This document shows, piece by piece, positions 34,601-45,508 of a DNA stretch of 64,000 nucleotides. The notes under the pieces were generated by a model. It was not told where the DNA came from, made no database searches, and saw only the letters and a list, made by a program, of their open reading frames with translations. Made by a program: the position numbers and the translations under genes. The stretch's first letter is position 1. Each line of letters starts with the position of its first letter. This DNA comes from Nannocystis sp. (GTDB taxonomy: Bacteria; Myxococcota_A; Polyangia; Nannocystales; Nannocystaceae), in NCBI GenBank assembly GCA_016712315.1, contig JADJRG010000021.1:19639-83638 (forward strand), given 5' to 3'.

Positions 34601-37600
34601 AGGTGGCGCGCGTGAGCGCGATCTCCTCCCCTTAACTGGGGAGGCCCCATTGAAGCCCGCGTAGGCGGCCATCTGCGCGCCGGTGGGCCAGGGATCTCCT
34701 CCCCTTAACTGGGGAGGCCCCATTGAAGCTTGGCGAGCTCGGCCAGTTCCAGAGGCGCCAGCTTGAGATCTCCTCCCCTTAACTGGGGAGGCCCCATTGA
34801 AGCGAGGAGCAGACGGAGGAGGAGCGCGCCGGCCTCGCCTTATCTCCTCCCCTTAACTGGGGAGGCCCCATTGAAGCGACGAGGGGTACCGGACGGCGGC
34901 TGATCGCCTCGCGCGCATCTCCTCCCCTTAACTGGGGAGGCCCCATTGAAGCGGCTCGCCACGTGTCCGGGCCGATCGAGCCCGGCACGAGATCTCCTCC
35001 CCTTAACTGGGGAGGCCCCATTGAAGCGACCCTAGGCGGAGGTAGAAGAGCATGGCGACGAAGATCTCCTCCCCTTAACTGGGGAGGCCCCATTGAAGCC
35101 GCTGGTCGAGGAGGCAGAGGCGCGGGACATTCTCTCATCTCCTCCCCTTAACTGGGGAGGCCCCATTGAAGCGTCACCGCGATCCGCGGACGACACAGCG
35201 CTACGCCCACCATCTCCTCCCCTTAACTGGGGAGGCCCCATTGAAGCGCGCTCGAGGCTCGACAAGCGAGGCCGGCGCGCCGCGGTGATCTCCTCCCCTT
35301 AACTGGGGAGGCCCCATTGAAGCCGGCATGTTCACGTGGAGGCGATTTTGCGGTCTGTAATCTCCTCCCCTTAACTGGGGAGGCCCCATTGAAGCCCCGC
35401 GCCAGTCGCGGTGAGAAGGCCGCGCGCGACGAGTATCTCCTCCCCTTAACTGGGGAGGCCCCATTGAAGCACCGTCCCGGCTGGTACCTGTAGCACAATC
35501 GTATCCCATCTCCTCCCCTTAACTGGGGAGGCCCCATTGAAGCGAGGCGGCTTCTTGCCCGACCGAAGTCGTGGCGACGGATCTCCTCCCCTTAACTGGG
35601 GAGGCCCCATTGAAGCGCCTTTGAGGTGAAGCACAACCTTCCAAGGCCGCCCCATCTCCTCCCCTTAACTGGGGAGGCCCCATTGAAGCGCTCACCTCGA
35701 CAGCGGCACCTGCCTCACCAGTCAGCCATCTCCTCCCCTTAACTGGGGAGGCCCCATTGAAGCGATAGCCGAACCGGCCGTCCCGATCGCCACGGTCATA
35801 CATCTCCTCCCCTTAACTGGGGAGGCCCCATTGAAGCCTCAGGCGCCTTGCCGATCGAGAGCAGTTCCCCGCCTGATCTCCTCCCCTTAACTGGGGAGGC
35901 CCCATTGAAGCCGACGCCGACGCCGACGAGCGCCGCCTCTGTGGTGAAATCTCCTCCCCTTAACTGGGGAGGCCCCATTGAAGCGCGGGCCAGCTTCAGC
36001 CTTCTTTACTCCTCGCGCGCAATCTCCTCCCCTTAACTGGGGAGGCCCCATTGAAGCCCTGCCCGCGCAGTTTGCACGGGAGGCCCTCAAGGGCATCTCC
36101 TCCCCTTAACTGGGGAGGCCCCATTGAAGCGAGGCGGCCTTACGGGCGCTCGAGCGGTGGGGGGGCATCTCCTCCCCTTAACTGGGGAGGCCCCATTGAA
36201 GCGCCAGCGCCGCCAGCCGCTCCCGCACCTCGAGCGGCATCTCCTCCCCTTAACTGGGGAGGCCCCATTGAAGCGCCGCGCCGGCCCGAGGGGCGGTCGC
36301 CGCCGGGGCCGCATCTCCTCCCCTTAACTGGGGAGGCCCCATTGAAGCTCGACTGCCCCGATGAGCTTTTGCACAAGCTAAAGCTGATCTCCTCCCCTTA
36401 ACTGGGGAGGCCCCATTGAAGCCACCGGCCTGGAATCCGGGAGCGCCGCGCTCGAGTGCGTATCTCCTCCCCTTAACTGGGGAGGCCCCATTGAAGCATC
36501 GGCGGCCCCAGCCGCGCCCGGATCACCCCCGGCAATCTCCTCCCCTTAACTGGGGAGGCCCCATTGAAGCTATGGGGGGGTGTTAAGATGTTCATTCAAG
36601 GCCTTAGCATCTCCTCCCCTTAACTGGGGAGGCCCCATTGAAGCCGAATGATAGGGTCGGTGCTCATGGTGTTTCCTTTGATCTCCTCCCCTTAACTGGG
36701 GAGGCCCCATTGAAGCTACGACTCCGCCACGGCCGAGGTCGTGTTGCAGCGCATCTCCTCCCCTTAACTGGGGAGGCCCCATTGAAGCCTCGCGGAAGAG
36801 GCACTCCGTGCGGAGGTAGTCGATATCTCCTCCCCTTAACTGGGGAGGCCCCATTGAAGCGACGACGAGCTCTACACGGCGGCCTCAGGTGAGTCGCTGA
36901 TCTCCTCCCCTTAACTGGGGAGGCCCCATTGAAGCCGGAGCTGGCGCTCCTGCATCGGCGTGATGAACGCGCATCTCCTCCCCTTAACTGGGGAGGCCCC
37001 ATTGAAGCATGGACTCGGCCCACGCTTCCAAACCGGCCCGCGCAGCCTATCTCCTCCCCTTAACTGGGGAGGCCCCATTGAAGCACTCGATCCTCCCGTC
37101 CACGAGGTCGCGGACCTCGGATCTCCTCCCCTTAACTGGGGAGGCCCCATTGAAGCGGCGCCTGCTGTCGGACGCCGGCTATCTCTTCGACATATCTCCT
37201 CCCCTTAACTGGGGAGGCCCCATTGAAGCCCGGCCGCCATCAGGGCGTGGCACCTCGCCAACACAGATCTCCTCCCCTTAACTGGGGAGGCCCCATTGAA
37301 GCGCAATACCAGAGGTTGTTCATCTCATTGATGCGAATCTCCTCCCCTTAACTGGGGAGGCCCCATTGAAGCCTGCGTCGCCTGCCGCCGCGAGCGTCGC
37401 TGTCTTCCATCTCCTCCCCTTAACTGGGGAGGCCCCATTGAAGCCTGGCACCTTTCGGGAGCGCAAGTACACGCTCCTCGTGCATCTCCTCCCCTTAACT
37501 GGGGAGGCCCCATTGAAGCGCTCGGGCGTCAGCGTGAGCGACGGACGGAGAACGCTCATGATCTCCTCCCCTTAACTGGGGAGGCCCCATTGAAGCTTTT

Positions 37601-39789
37601 CATCCTGCCTCTCATCCTTCATCTGGACCACGACATCTCCTCCCCTTAACTGGGGAGGCCCCATTGAAGCAGCTCGGCGCGGGCAGTGTCCAGCTCGGCG
37701 CGGGCCCTCATCTCCTCCCCTTAACTGGGGAGGCCCCATTGAAGCAGCCCGCAAGCCACGGCGCCGACCCACGGCGATCTATCTCCTCCCCTTAACTGGG
37801 GAGGCCCCATTGAAGCTTCCTCACCCGGTTGGCGTCCCGCTGTCCTACGAGGATCTCCTCCCCTTAACTGGGGAGGCCCCATTGAAGCGTCGACTCGCTC
37901 GCGTAGCCCTCGATCCACTTCGCGAGATCTCCTCCCCTTAACTGGGGAGGCCCCATTGAAGCACGAGGCGCCCGTTCGCGAGCTTGTGCCGCGTGTTCAT
38001 CTCCTCCCCTTAACTGGGGAGGCCCCATTGAAGCGACGAGCTGCCCGTCGGCGTCCCAATCCGCCGATCTCCTCCCCTTAACTGGGGAGGCCCCATTGAA
38101 GCGAAAGTCGCTGAACCGCAACGCGCCGGCTGTGTGGCGTGATCTCCTCCCCTTAACTGGGGAGGCCCCATTGAAGCGTGAAGCAGCTCGGCGCATGCCC
38201 TGATGGTGTCGAATCTCCTCCCCTTAACTGGGGAGGCCCCATTGAAGCACGTAGGAGACGCGCAGCCCGCCCCCCGTGACGCCGAATCTCCTCCCCTTAA
38301 CTGGGGAGGCCCCATTGAAGCGCGAGCAGAACAGCGGGAAGACCTATCAGGCCGACCATCTCCTCCCCTTAACTGGGGAGGCCCCATTGAAGCCGCGCGT
38401 CACTGCGACGGCGACGCCTCGCGCTCTGCCGACGATCTCCTCCCCTTAACTGGGGAGGCCCCATTGAAGCGTGGCGCAGGCCGAGACGGCGCACGAGCGC
38501 GATGAGCCGGGATCTCCTCCCCTTAACTGGGGAGGCCCCATTGAAGCGTGCGCCGCGACCTCGGCTCGTGCCCGGCGACCGACATCTCCTCCCCTTAACT
38601 GGGGAGGCCCCATTGAAGCTGTCGCCTTCGCCGCCGCGATTTGTCGCCGACGCCGACTATCTCCTCCCCTTAACTGGGGAGGCCCCATTGAAGCGTCGTC
38701 AATCCTGCCTCCTAGGCCGCCCTCGCGGCCGATCTCCTCCCCTTAACTGGGGAGGCCCCATTGAAGCGAGCAGCCTTTCGATCGCGTCGAGGTGTCCTAT
38801 CAGGATCTCCTCCCCTTAACTGGGGAGGCCCCATTGAAGCCTCGACACAGCCAAGGTCTCTGCCCTCGGTGACTCTGATCTCCTCCCCTTAACTGGGGAG
38901 GCCCCATTGAAGCTGGGACATGAACGGATGGAGCATAGATTCCTAGTCTTCATCTCCTCCCCTTAACTGGGGAGGCCCCATTGAAGCAGCCATCCTCGAA
39001 CAGCGTTCAACCTTTGTTTTCCGTATCTCCTCCCCTTAACTGGGGAGGCCCCATTGAAGCATGAGGCGACCGCCGACGAGATCGATCGAGGTCTCGCATC
39101 TCCTCCCCTTAACTGGGGAGGCCCCATTGAAGCGATAATTGCGGTTTTCATGACTGCTCCTTTAAGCGCGCATCTCCTCCCCTTAACTGGGGAGGCCCCA
39201 TTGAAGCTTTTTGGGCGGCCGCCGCCTGGGTGTTCGTAGTGAGCATCTCCTCCCCTTAACTGGGGAGGCCCCATTGAAGCTCGCGCTGAGGCATGGGCTT
39301 GCCCCCACGGTCTCATCTCCTCCCCTTAACCGGGGAGGCCCCATTGAAGCGGCGGAAGGAGGACGTTGAGCCGGCCCGCGATGTCCGGATCTCCTCCCCT
39401 TAACCGGGGAGGCCCCATTGAAGCCCACACGTGGCGCAGGTCCGCGACCGTCCTACACCTGCATCTCCTCCCCTTAACCGGGGAGGCCCCATTGAAGCAT
39501 CATGCTCGCATCGCAGCGCCAGCAAATACTAAGGGATCTCCTCCCCTTAACCGGGGAGGCCCCATTGAAGCCGAATCATGGACACCAGAGCAAGAGATCG
39601 TGAGAGAATCTCCTCCCCTTAACCGGGGAGGCCCCATTGAAGCGGCGAGCAGACCAGCCAGCTCGGCCTCTTGGCCCTCGATCTCCTCCCCTTAACCGGG
39701 GAGGCCCCATTGAAGCCCGACGCCGCTCGCGATGGACTTCGCGGGGCCGCGGGATCTCCTCCCCTTAACCGGGGAGGCCCCATTGAAGC
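31695..39789 (+). CRISPR. Main CRISPR array, first block, 111 repeats
   Basis: Repeat of 36 nt beginning ATCTCCTCCCC and ending CCCCATTGAAGC, with an internal stem CTCCCC ... GGGGAG. Hand count gives 111 repeats with spacers averaging ~37 nt. The first 104 repeats have AACTGGGG in the centre; from the repeat at 39,315 onward all have AACCGGGG. Repeats are otherwise nearly invariant, so the array is probably active or recently so. Adjacent to the type III-B genes and presumably serves them. Confidence 0.97.
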
Positions 39790-39885
39790 CCGCCGCGCCC
39801 GCTGCGACCCCCCTCTCTGCCAGACTCAGCCCGGACACATGCAACCAATAATTTACGAAGCAGGGCGAGATGAAGAATGTAAGCA

Positions 39886-40104
39886 ATGAGCAGCAACGAT
39901 CATGACAGTGGAGCAGCAAACAGCTGGGGGTCTGGATACGGAAAGATCCGGCGCACCGGGATCGTGGAGATCCCCTGGGATCCGCGGTCCTTGGTCATCA
40001 TTGGTAGCCCTGATCTCGAGGTGGGAGTCGTGCGCGATCGGATGTACACGGTCATCAAGCTGCACGTGCCGAGCGGGCGCGGTGGCGAAGGGGAGAGCCG
40101 ATGA
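39886..40104 (+). CDS. Small ORF preceding the IS3-type transposase, 72 aa
   Basis: MSSNDHDSGAANSWGSGYG then IRRTGIVEIPWDPRSLVIIG. Its stop overlaps the transposase start (ATGA 40,101-40,104), so it is probably part of the mobile element. Function unknown. Confidence 0.4.
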   Translation: MSSNDHDSGAANSWGSGYGKIRRTGIVEIPWDPRSLVIIGSPDLEVGVVRDRMYTVIKLHVPSGRGGEGESR

Positions 40105-40892
40105 GACCGGCCGCAACGATCCCAGATCCCGAGCACACCAAGACGTCGGCGCGACCGCGCTACACCGCGGCCTTCAAGCGCAAGGTGCTCACGGAAGTCG
40201 AGCAGCTCCAGGCGGGCGAGATCGGCGCGTACCTGCGCAAGATGGGGCTGTACAGCGGCACGCTTAGCCGCTGGAGATGGGAGCGCGATTCCGCTACGAT
40301 GCAGTCGTTGGCACCTCGCAAGCGCGGACCCAAGCCCAAGCAGAGCGCCGAGCAGGTCGAGCTCACGCGTCTTCAGCGGAAGATCGACGCGCTCGAGCAA
40401 AAACTCGTCGTCGCTCACGAGATCATCGAGGTTCAAAAAAAAATCTCCGAGATCTTCAAGGGGCTCTCCCCGCAGACGCCCGACGAGCCGCCCGGAGACC
40501 GGCTGATCAGCGAGGCCGAAGCGCTCGCCCCACGCACAGGCCTCACGGCGGCCTGTGAGGCGCTCGGGGTCCGGCGCTCGCGGGCGTACGAGCTCCGCAA
40601 CCCGCAGGCGCCTGAGCCGCGCCAGAGGCCTCTGGCGCGGCCCAGGCGTGGGCTCTCGGAGGAGGAGCGCGCGGACGTGTTCGCCCTCCTCCACAGCGAC
40701 CGCTTCATCGATCAGGCGCCAGCGCCGGTCGTGACGACCCTCCTTGAGGAGGGGCGCTACGTGTGCAGTGAGCGAACCATGTACCGGATCCTCGCCGCCG
40801 CGGGCCAGCTCAAACCGCGCCGTCAAGCCAGCGAGGTGGCGATCTCGCCCGACTCCTCAGCTCCGCGGCGTCATTACCTCGGCGATGGCGGC
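40101..40892 (+). pseudogene. Truncated IS3-family transposase
   Basis: RYTAAFKRKVLTEVEQLQ with GTLSRWRWERD is an IS3 OrfA-type helix-turn-helix, followed by a coiled-coil (VELTRLQRKIDALEQKL) and the OrfB N-terminus (TGLTAACEALGVRRSRAYE, ERTMYRILAAAGQLKPRR). The DDE catalytic domain is missing: the frame runs into the next CRISPR repeat. Inactive. Confidence 0.85.
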
Positions 40893-42333
40893 ATCTCCTC
40901 CCCTTAACCGGGGAGGCCCCATTGAAGCTAGCTGCTGGGCGGCCTTTGTGCCCGCCGCCTCTGCGAATCTCCTCCCCTTAACCGGGGAGGCCCCATTGAA
41001 GCCTCGGCCCAAACGTGTATCTAAACCTCCCTGCCGCCGCATCTCCTCCCCTTAACCGGGGAGGCCCCATTGAAGCGGGCGCGTGGTGTCGACGCGCAGC
41101 GCCTACGCCGACATCTCCTCCCCTTAACCGGGGAGGCCCCATTGAAGCCTGGTAATCGGCGAGGCGATCGACGGGCAGGGCCAGCGATCTCCTCCCCTTA
41201 ACCGGGGAGGCCCCATTGAAGCGCGATCCACAAAGCCGCGGGCAGCAGTAGATCGAGCGATCTCCTCCCCTTAACCGGGGAGGCCCCATTGAAGCGCACG
41301 GCGCGATCGTGCCGGCGTTCGGCTCGCAGTTGATATCTCCTCCCCTTAACCGGGGAGGCCCCATTGAAGCATCGCCGACTCGTGCCACCAGCGACGCGGA
41401 CGCGTAGTATCTCCTCCCCTTAACCGGGGAGGCCCCATTGAAGCCGATCCAGGCGCCCGCGGCCCGCGTGATCACCTTGCAGATCTCCTCCCCTTAACCG
41501 GGGAGGCCCCATTGAAGCTTAAATCCGCTGAGGTGACAAGGTTGTGCACATGGGATCTCCTCCCCTTAACCGGGGAGGCCCCATTGAAGCACCATGCCGC
41601 GGACCTTGGAGGCGAGCGCGGAGCTTCCATCTCCTCCCCTTAACCGGGGAGGCCCCATTGAAGCATGAGTCGCAAGCCTTGACGAGCGCGGCGCTCTGCG
41701 GCAGCATCTCCTCTCCCTTAACCGGGGAGGCCCCATTGAAGCCTCCGCGGTGAGGTCGCCAGCGACGCTATCCCAGAATCTCCTCCCCTTAACCGGGGAG
41801 GCCCCATTGAAGCCACTCGGGAGGCGGGACGCGCTCCTCAGGGTCGCACGCATCTCCTCCCCTTAACCGGGGAGGCCCCATTGAAGCCCTGCTTGTCGCG
41901 CGGGACATGCGGACCTGCCCCGACTATCTCCTCCCCTTAACCGGGGAGGCCCCATTGAAGCCTTGGTACTTTGCGCGGTGGCATGGCATGACGCCAGAGA
42001 TCTCCTCCCCTTAACCGGGGAGGCCCCATTGAAGCGCGGCCTTGGCGGAAGGGCCTGAACCGAGGTTCCGCCATCTCCTCCCCTTAACCGGGGAGGCCCC
42101 ATTGAAGCGACGAGATGGGGCTCGGCAAGACCCCGCAAGCGCTCGCGGATCTCCTCCCCTTAACCGGGGAGGCCCCATTGAAGCCGCTCCTTGAGTTTGC
42201 CGAGCTCCGCCCGAAGCACATCCATCTCCTCCCCTTAACCGGGGAGGCCCCATTGAAGCGTGCACACGATGGGTTGGCCGCCGCGCCGAGGTCCGTCATC
42301 TCCTCCCCTTAACCGGGGAGGCCCCATTGAAGC
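40893..42333 (+). CRISPR. CRISPR array, second block, 20 repeats (AACCGGGG variant)
   Basis: Continuation of the same array after the IS3 fragment: 20 repeats, spacers ~38 nt, all with the AACCGGGG centre. The repeat at 41,706 has one further change (CTCCTCTCCC). The last spacer (from 42,334) runs into an IS-end fragment at ~42,371. Confidence 0.95.
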
Positions 42334-42370
42334 AGCTCGTAGCGCGGGACAGCCGGGCGCCCCAACGGTG

Positions 42371-42651
42371 TCCGGCCGATCCAGCCGCCTTCGCCAGTTT
42401 CTGGCCGAAGTGCCGTCGGTCTCCTGCTCGATCAGTATGAGACCATCCAGAATTTTCATGAGGTGATCGCCCGCGGCGCCGACGACCGCTGGATCGGCGC
42501 CTAGCCCCGCACACCCCACCCTGTTCTCGAATTTGCCGCCCTCGGGCCGGGGGTTCCCTCCGCGCTTCGTCCGTGATCTCTGAGGTCCAAACCCCAGCCT
42601 CAGCTTGACCAGAATGGTGGTGGTTCTACGGGTTCAGATCGACCCGACACA
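42371..42651 (+). repeat. 281-bp IS-end fragment, copy 1
   Basis: Near-identical direct repeat of 48,139-48,419 (same length, a few substitutions), both ending CGACCCGACACA, which is the terminal sequence of the IS seen complete at 59.2-62.5 kb. It lies directly after a spacer of the array with no intact left end, so it is a truncated copy. It encodes only fragments. Confidence 0.9.
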
Positions 42652-42734
42652 CCATCGTGGTCGACGGCGATCACCCGCCTGGAGGGCCGCGGCCGCCGCG
42701 CGGAGGCCGGCGGCCGCTGAGCGCCGCGGCCCGC

Positions 42735-43387
42735 TCAGGGCGCGAGGATCCGCCCGGGCGCGCCGTTCATCCCCTGCTCGGTGTGGCAGGAGTTGCAGTC
42801 GCCGCTCATCTGCGGGGTCGCCATCACCCGCTCCTTGCCGGCCTGGGTGACCTTGGCCTTGATCGGGAACATCAGCGGCCCGAACTCGACCTGGTCGTAC
42901 ATGAAGTTGCCGGCGCTGTTGACCGCGAGGGTCACGACCTTGGCGTCCGCGGTGGTGATCTCGACGCTTATCACGCCGCCGTCGCCGTTGACGCCGTTGC
43001 AGTCGTCGGGCTCGTGGGCGCCCGAGTAGACGGTGCCGGCGATCGCGAAGAGGTTGACCACGTCCTCGCCGATCTGGGTCGCGTGGCAGCTGAGGCAGGC
43101 CTTGCCCGGGTGCATGAGCGGCGACTCGAGATCGCCCTGCGTCCAGATCATCCCGCTCATGCAGGCCGCGGCGCCGGTGTCGGTCCCCGAGCCGCTCGCC
43201 GAGCCCGAGCCGGTCCCCGCCGTCGTGTCAGTCCCGGCGCTCGCGCCCGTGGTCTCGGTGTCGGCCGCCGAGGTCGAAGACCCCGACATGCCGTCACTCG
43301 CACTGCCCACTGAGTCGCCGGCGCAAGCGCCCCCGAGCGCGACCACCCCCCCCCCCCCCCAAATACCCGCAAGAACACTGTCTTCAT
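42735..43387 (-). CDS. Lipoprotein with two CxxCH haem motifs, poly-G frame break, ~215 aa
   Basis: Likely exported c-type cytochrome-like lipoprotein. ATG 43,387 gives MKTVFLRVF, then a run of 15 G on the coding strand, then VVALGGACAGDS with lipobox LGGAC. Signal start and lipobox are in frame only if the run is 13 or 16. A Ser/Thr/Gly linker precedes ACLSCHATQ and a C-terminal DCNSCHTEQG, the two CxxCH sites, around a beta-rich middle. It lies in the chromosomal segment caught between IS repeats. Confidence 0.7.
43346..43360. repeat. Homopolymer C15 (G15 on the coding strand)
   Basis: Fifteen C on the plus strand inside the signal-peptide codons of the cytochrome-like lipoprotein. Length decides whether the lipoprotein is in frame. 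It is either a phase-variable tract or a sequencing artefact. Confidence 0.8.
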
Positions 43388-43451
43388 GCCACTGAACATA
43401 GGCCCTCGATTCTTCAGAGACACCATGGAGAATTTCCCCAGCGACCGCCGC

Positions 43452-44127
43452 TCACGGCGCCGCGCACGCCCCATTGACGCTCGACACGTACGTGTCGAGG
43501 TGCGCCTGCCAGCCCTCGCCGGCGAGGAGGGGCGTGGACGCCGATGATGAAGGTCACGTCCTTCGGGATCTTCGCCTGCGCGAACGCGGCGATGTCGGTG
43601 GTCGCGTTGCCGTAGGCGCCGTCGAAGACCAGCCCCTCGGCCTGCATGTCGGCGAGCGCCCCCGCCTTGTACGCGATCGCCGTGTCACCCGAGACCAGCG
43701 TCTTCGAGAGGATGATCCGTGAGCTCGCAGGATCGAGCGGGAAGCCGTGCTCCTCCAGCCAGCGCCGGGTCGCGTCGGTCGAGCGCTCGCCGGTGCCGCC
43801 GAGCACCCAGGTCTGGGAGCGCGCGGTGAGGTAGATGATCTGGTAGCCGCGGTCGGCGTAGGCGCTGACCATCTCCGAGGCCGCCGCGCGCTCGACCGGA
43901 TCGTAGGTCCCGTCGGCCTTCTGCATCTCCCACTCGGCGTCGCTGATCGTCAGGGTCTCGTCGATGTCGAAGACGATCGCCTCCAGGCACTGCGACCCGC
44001 CGGTGTCGCCAGCGGTGGCCCCGCCGCCGCCGCTGCAGGCCGCGCCGACCAGCGACGCCACCAACCCCGCGACCATCCCGCCGAGCCAGCGCCGGGAGAA
44101 CCTCAAACCGGCGCCGCGGGTCATCAC
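43452..44127 (-). CDS. HAD/LNS2-type phosphatase lipoprotein, ~224 aa, frame break near end
   Basis: The signal and lipobox LVGAAC give an exported lipoprotein. IVFDIDETLTISD is HAD motif I (DxDxT), IYLTARS motif II, then a motif III-like SKT and GNATTDIAAF; the order fits LNS2/lipin-like or acid phosphatase HAD proteins. One extra base near 43,535 shifts the last 25 codons; corrected, it ends AGEGWQAHLDTYVSS ... CAAP at 43,452. Confidence 0.65.
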
Positions 44128-44254
44128 CCCCCTGACCTCTCGTCATGGCTCCCAAGCTAGCGACGGGGGCGCCGGCCGCCCACGCAAACCCGTCGGGCGC
44201 GCGGGGACCAAGATCGCATTTCTTGCGCCGATCGATGAGCGCAGAAGCGCGCGG

Positions 44255-44480
44255 CTAATCGATGATCAGCTCGACCTGATCCCAGATCTTCCGCAGGGTC
44301 GCGAGGGTCCGCCCCTGCCAGGGCTTGGCGGCGCTGCCGAGGATGGTCACCCGCGTCTGCTTGGCCTTGCGGACCTCGACCAGGAACTGGCCGAAGGTGC
44401 CGATCCCCGATCCCCGAGGAGTTCAGCATGTCGAGGTTGCGGAAGTCGAGGGTGAGGGTGGCGCCGCCCTTGGCGTGGGC
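44255..44480 (-). pseudogene. Fragment of a STAS-like regulatory protein
   Basis: Minus-strand reads give LTLDFRNLDMLNSSGIG, then in another frame FGQFLVEVRKAKQTRVTI and KIWDQVELIID before a stop at 44,255. The pattern resembles small STAS/anti-anti-sigma-like regulators. Both the 5' end and frame continuity are lost, and kinase sequence abuts it on the other strand. Confidence 0.4.
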
Positions 44481-44489
44481 CGCCCCCTT

Positions 44490-44640
44490 GAGCGCCTGGC
44501 TGCGCGAGCGCCCGCCGGGCCCCGCCGGCGATCATCGCGAGCTCATCGCCCACTTCCTCGCCGCCGGTCGAGGCCTCGCCGCCGCCCACCGCCAAGGCCT
44601 CGTCCACGGCGATTTCAAGCCCGACACAACCCCCCACCCC
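44490..44640 (+). pseudogene. Fragment of a Ser/Thr protein kinase
   Basis: The short stretch LIAHFLAAGRGLAAAHRQGL and VHGDFKPD is the helix and catalytic loop of a Hanks-type kinase (H-R/G-D-F-K-P-D/E-N). No glycine loop before it and no DFG after it. Part of a mosaic of gene scraps at 44.2-45.3 kb. Confidence 0.5.
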
Positions 44641-44695
44641 CACCAAAACGCCCCCCAGCTCGCTGATCGTTCGGCGAGCCTTAAGACTCCCCCCC

Positions 44696-45204
44696 CTACT
44701 CGGATTCTGCCTCGGCGAAGAGTTTCTGTAGCTCTGCCAACTCGTGAGTCGCGCTGGACTCACGAGCTAGTTCAAATAGCGTTTCAGTTGTTCCTTCGGG
44801 GGAGTTGATCGTGGTTACCACTCGATGGTTACCATGGGATTCCAGAATGATGAATAGCCAGTGGTATTTGTAATAGTAGTAGTGCTCGACTTCGCTGTCA
44901 AAGCGACGAATGCGAATTCGGCCAATGGCGAGATGGTTCTTCGGCTTGAGCTCGCAGGTGTAGGATTCAAGAAGAGCAGAGCTGTCGTCAGACCCCTGGC
45001 GGCCGCTGGGGCGAGTACGCGATCCCCTTCCTCTTCGCCACCGTTGGCGAGGACGGCCTCGGGGGTGGCGGCCGGGGCGGCGGCGAGGGCCTCCACGATG
45101 GGGTCCTTCGCGCGACGCTCGGGGAGCGCGACGCCGAGGCGGTCGGCGGCGGCGAGGAGCTCGTCGCGGGTGAGGAGCCGGAGGAGGTCGGGGAGGCGGG
45201 GCAT
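44696..45204 (-). pseudogene. Two fused gene fragments of unknown function
   Basis: 45,204 downward reads MPRLPDLLRLLTRDELLAAA, LGVALPERRAKDPIVEALA, a SAP- or Rho-N-like N-terminal domain. From ~44,990 to 44,696 an unrelated, lower-GC stretch follows in another frame (IGRIRIRRFDSEVEHYYYY, ESHGNHRVVTTINSPEG). They look like the start of one gene and the end of another joined by deletion. Confidence 0.35.
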
Positions 45205-45508
45205 GGGGCGGAGGTGTGACCCTAGCAACAACCTCAAGGCCGAAGCCAGCACCATCCTCGGCGCCGTCGCCGGCCACCTCTTCGCCCAGGGCGCCGAACC
45301 CGGATCGTAGCCCCTTCACCGGGCTCGTGCCGAAACCATGACGTCCCGGCGGTTCGCGAGCTCGGTGAGCGCATGCGCGCGCTGCGGGGCCGTGTGCGCT
45401 GGCTGGACGGCGTGGGCTTCATCGCCGCGACGCAGGTCACGGCAGCGATGACAACGACGCTTGCGCTCAACTTCGTGCCCCGGCCGCGCTCCCGTGTTAC
45501 GAAGGCGC

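Larger units (their letters stand above)
39790..40892 (+). mobile_element. IS3-family fragment inside the array
   Basis: 1,103 bp between two repeats where ~37 bp is normal. It carries a small overlapping gene and the 5' part of an IS3-type transposase, and ends abruptly a few bases before the next repeat. Inverted ends and target duplication were not found, so part of the element was lost after insertion. Confidence 0.8.

Noticed and set aside
31820..41753. Many short frames encoding PPLNWGGPIEA or MGPPQLRGGD repeats
   Set aside because: They are translations of the CRISPR repeats and are not proteins.
42371..42651. 281-bp repeats as a second CRISPR leader
   Set aside because: They end in the IS terminal sequence, not at a repeat start, and match the IS interior.
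44696..45319. 207-codon leftward gene
   Set aside because: Joins two unrelated composition regimes through a Pro/Arg/His-rich shadow; treated as two gene scraps.
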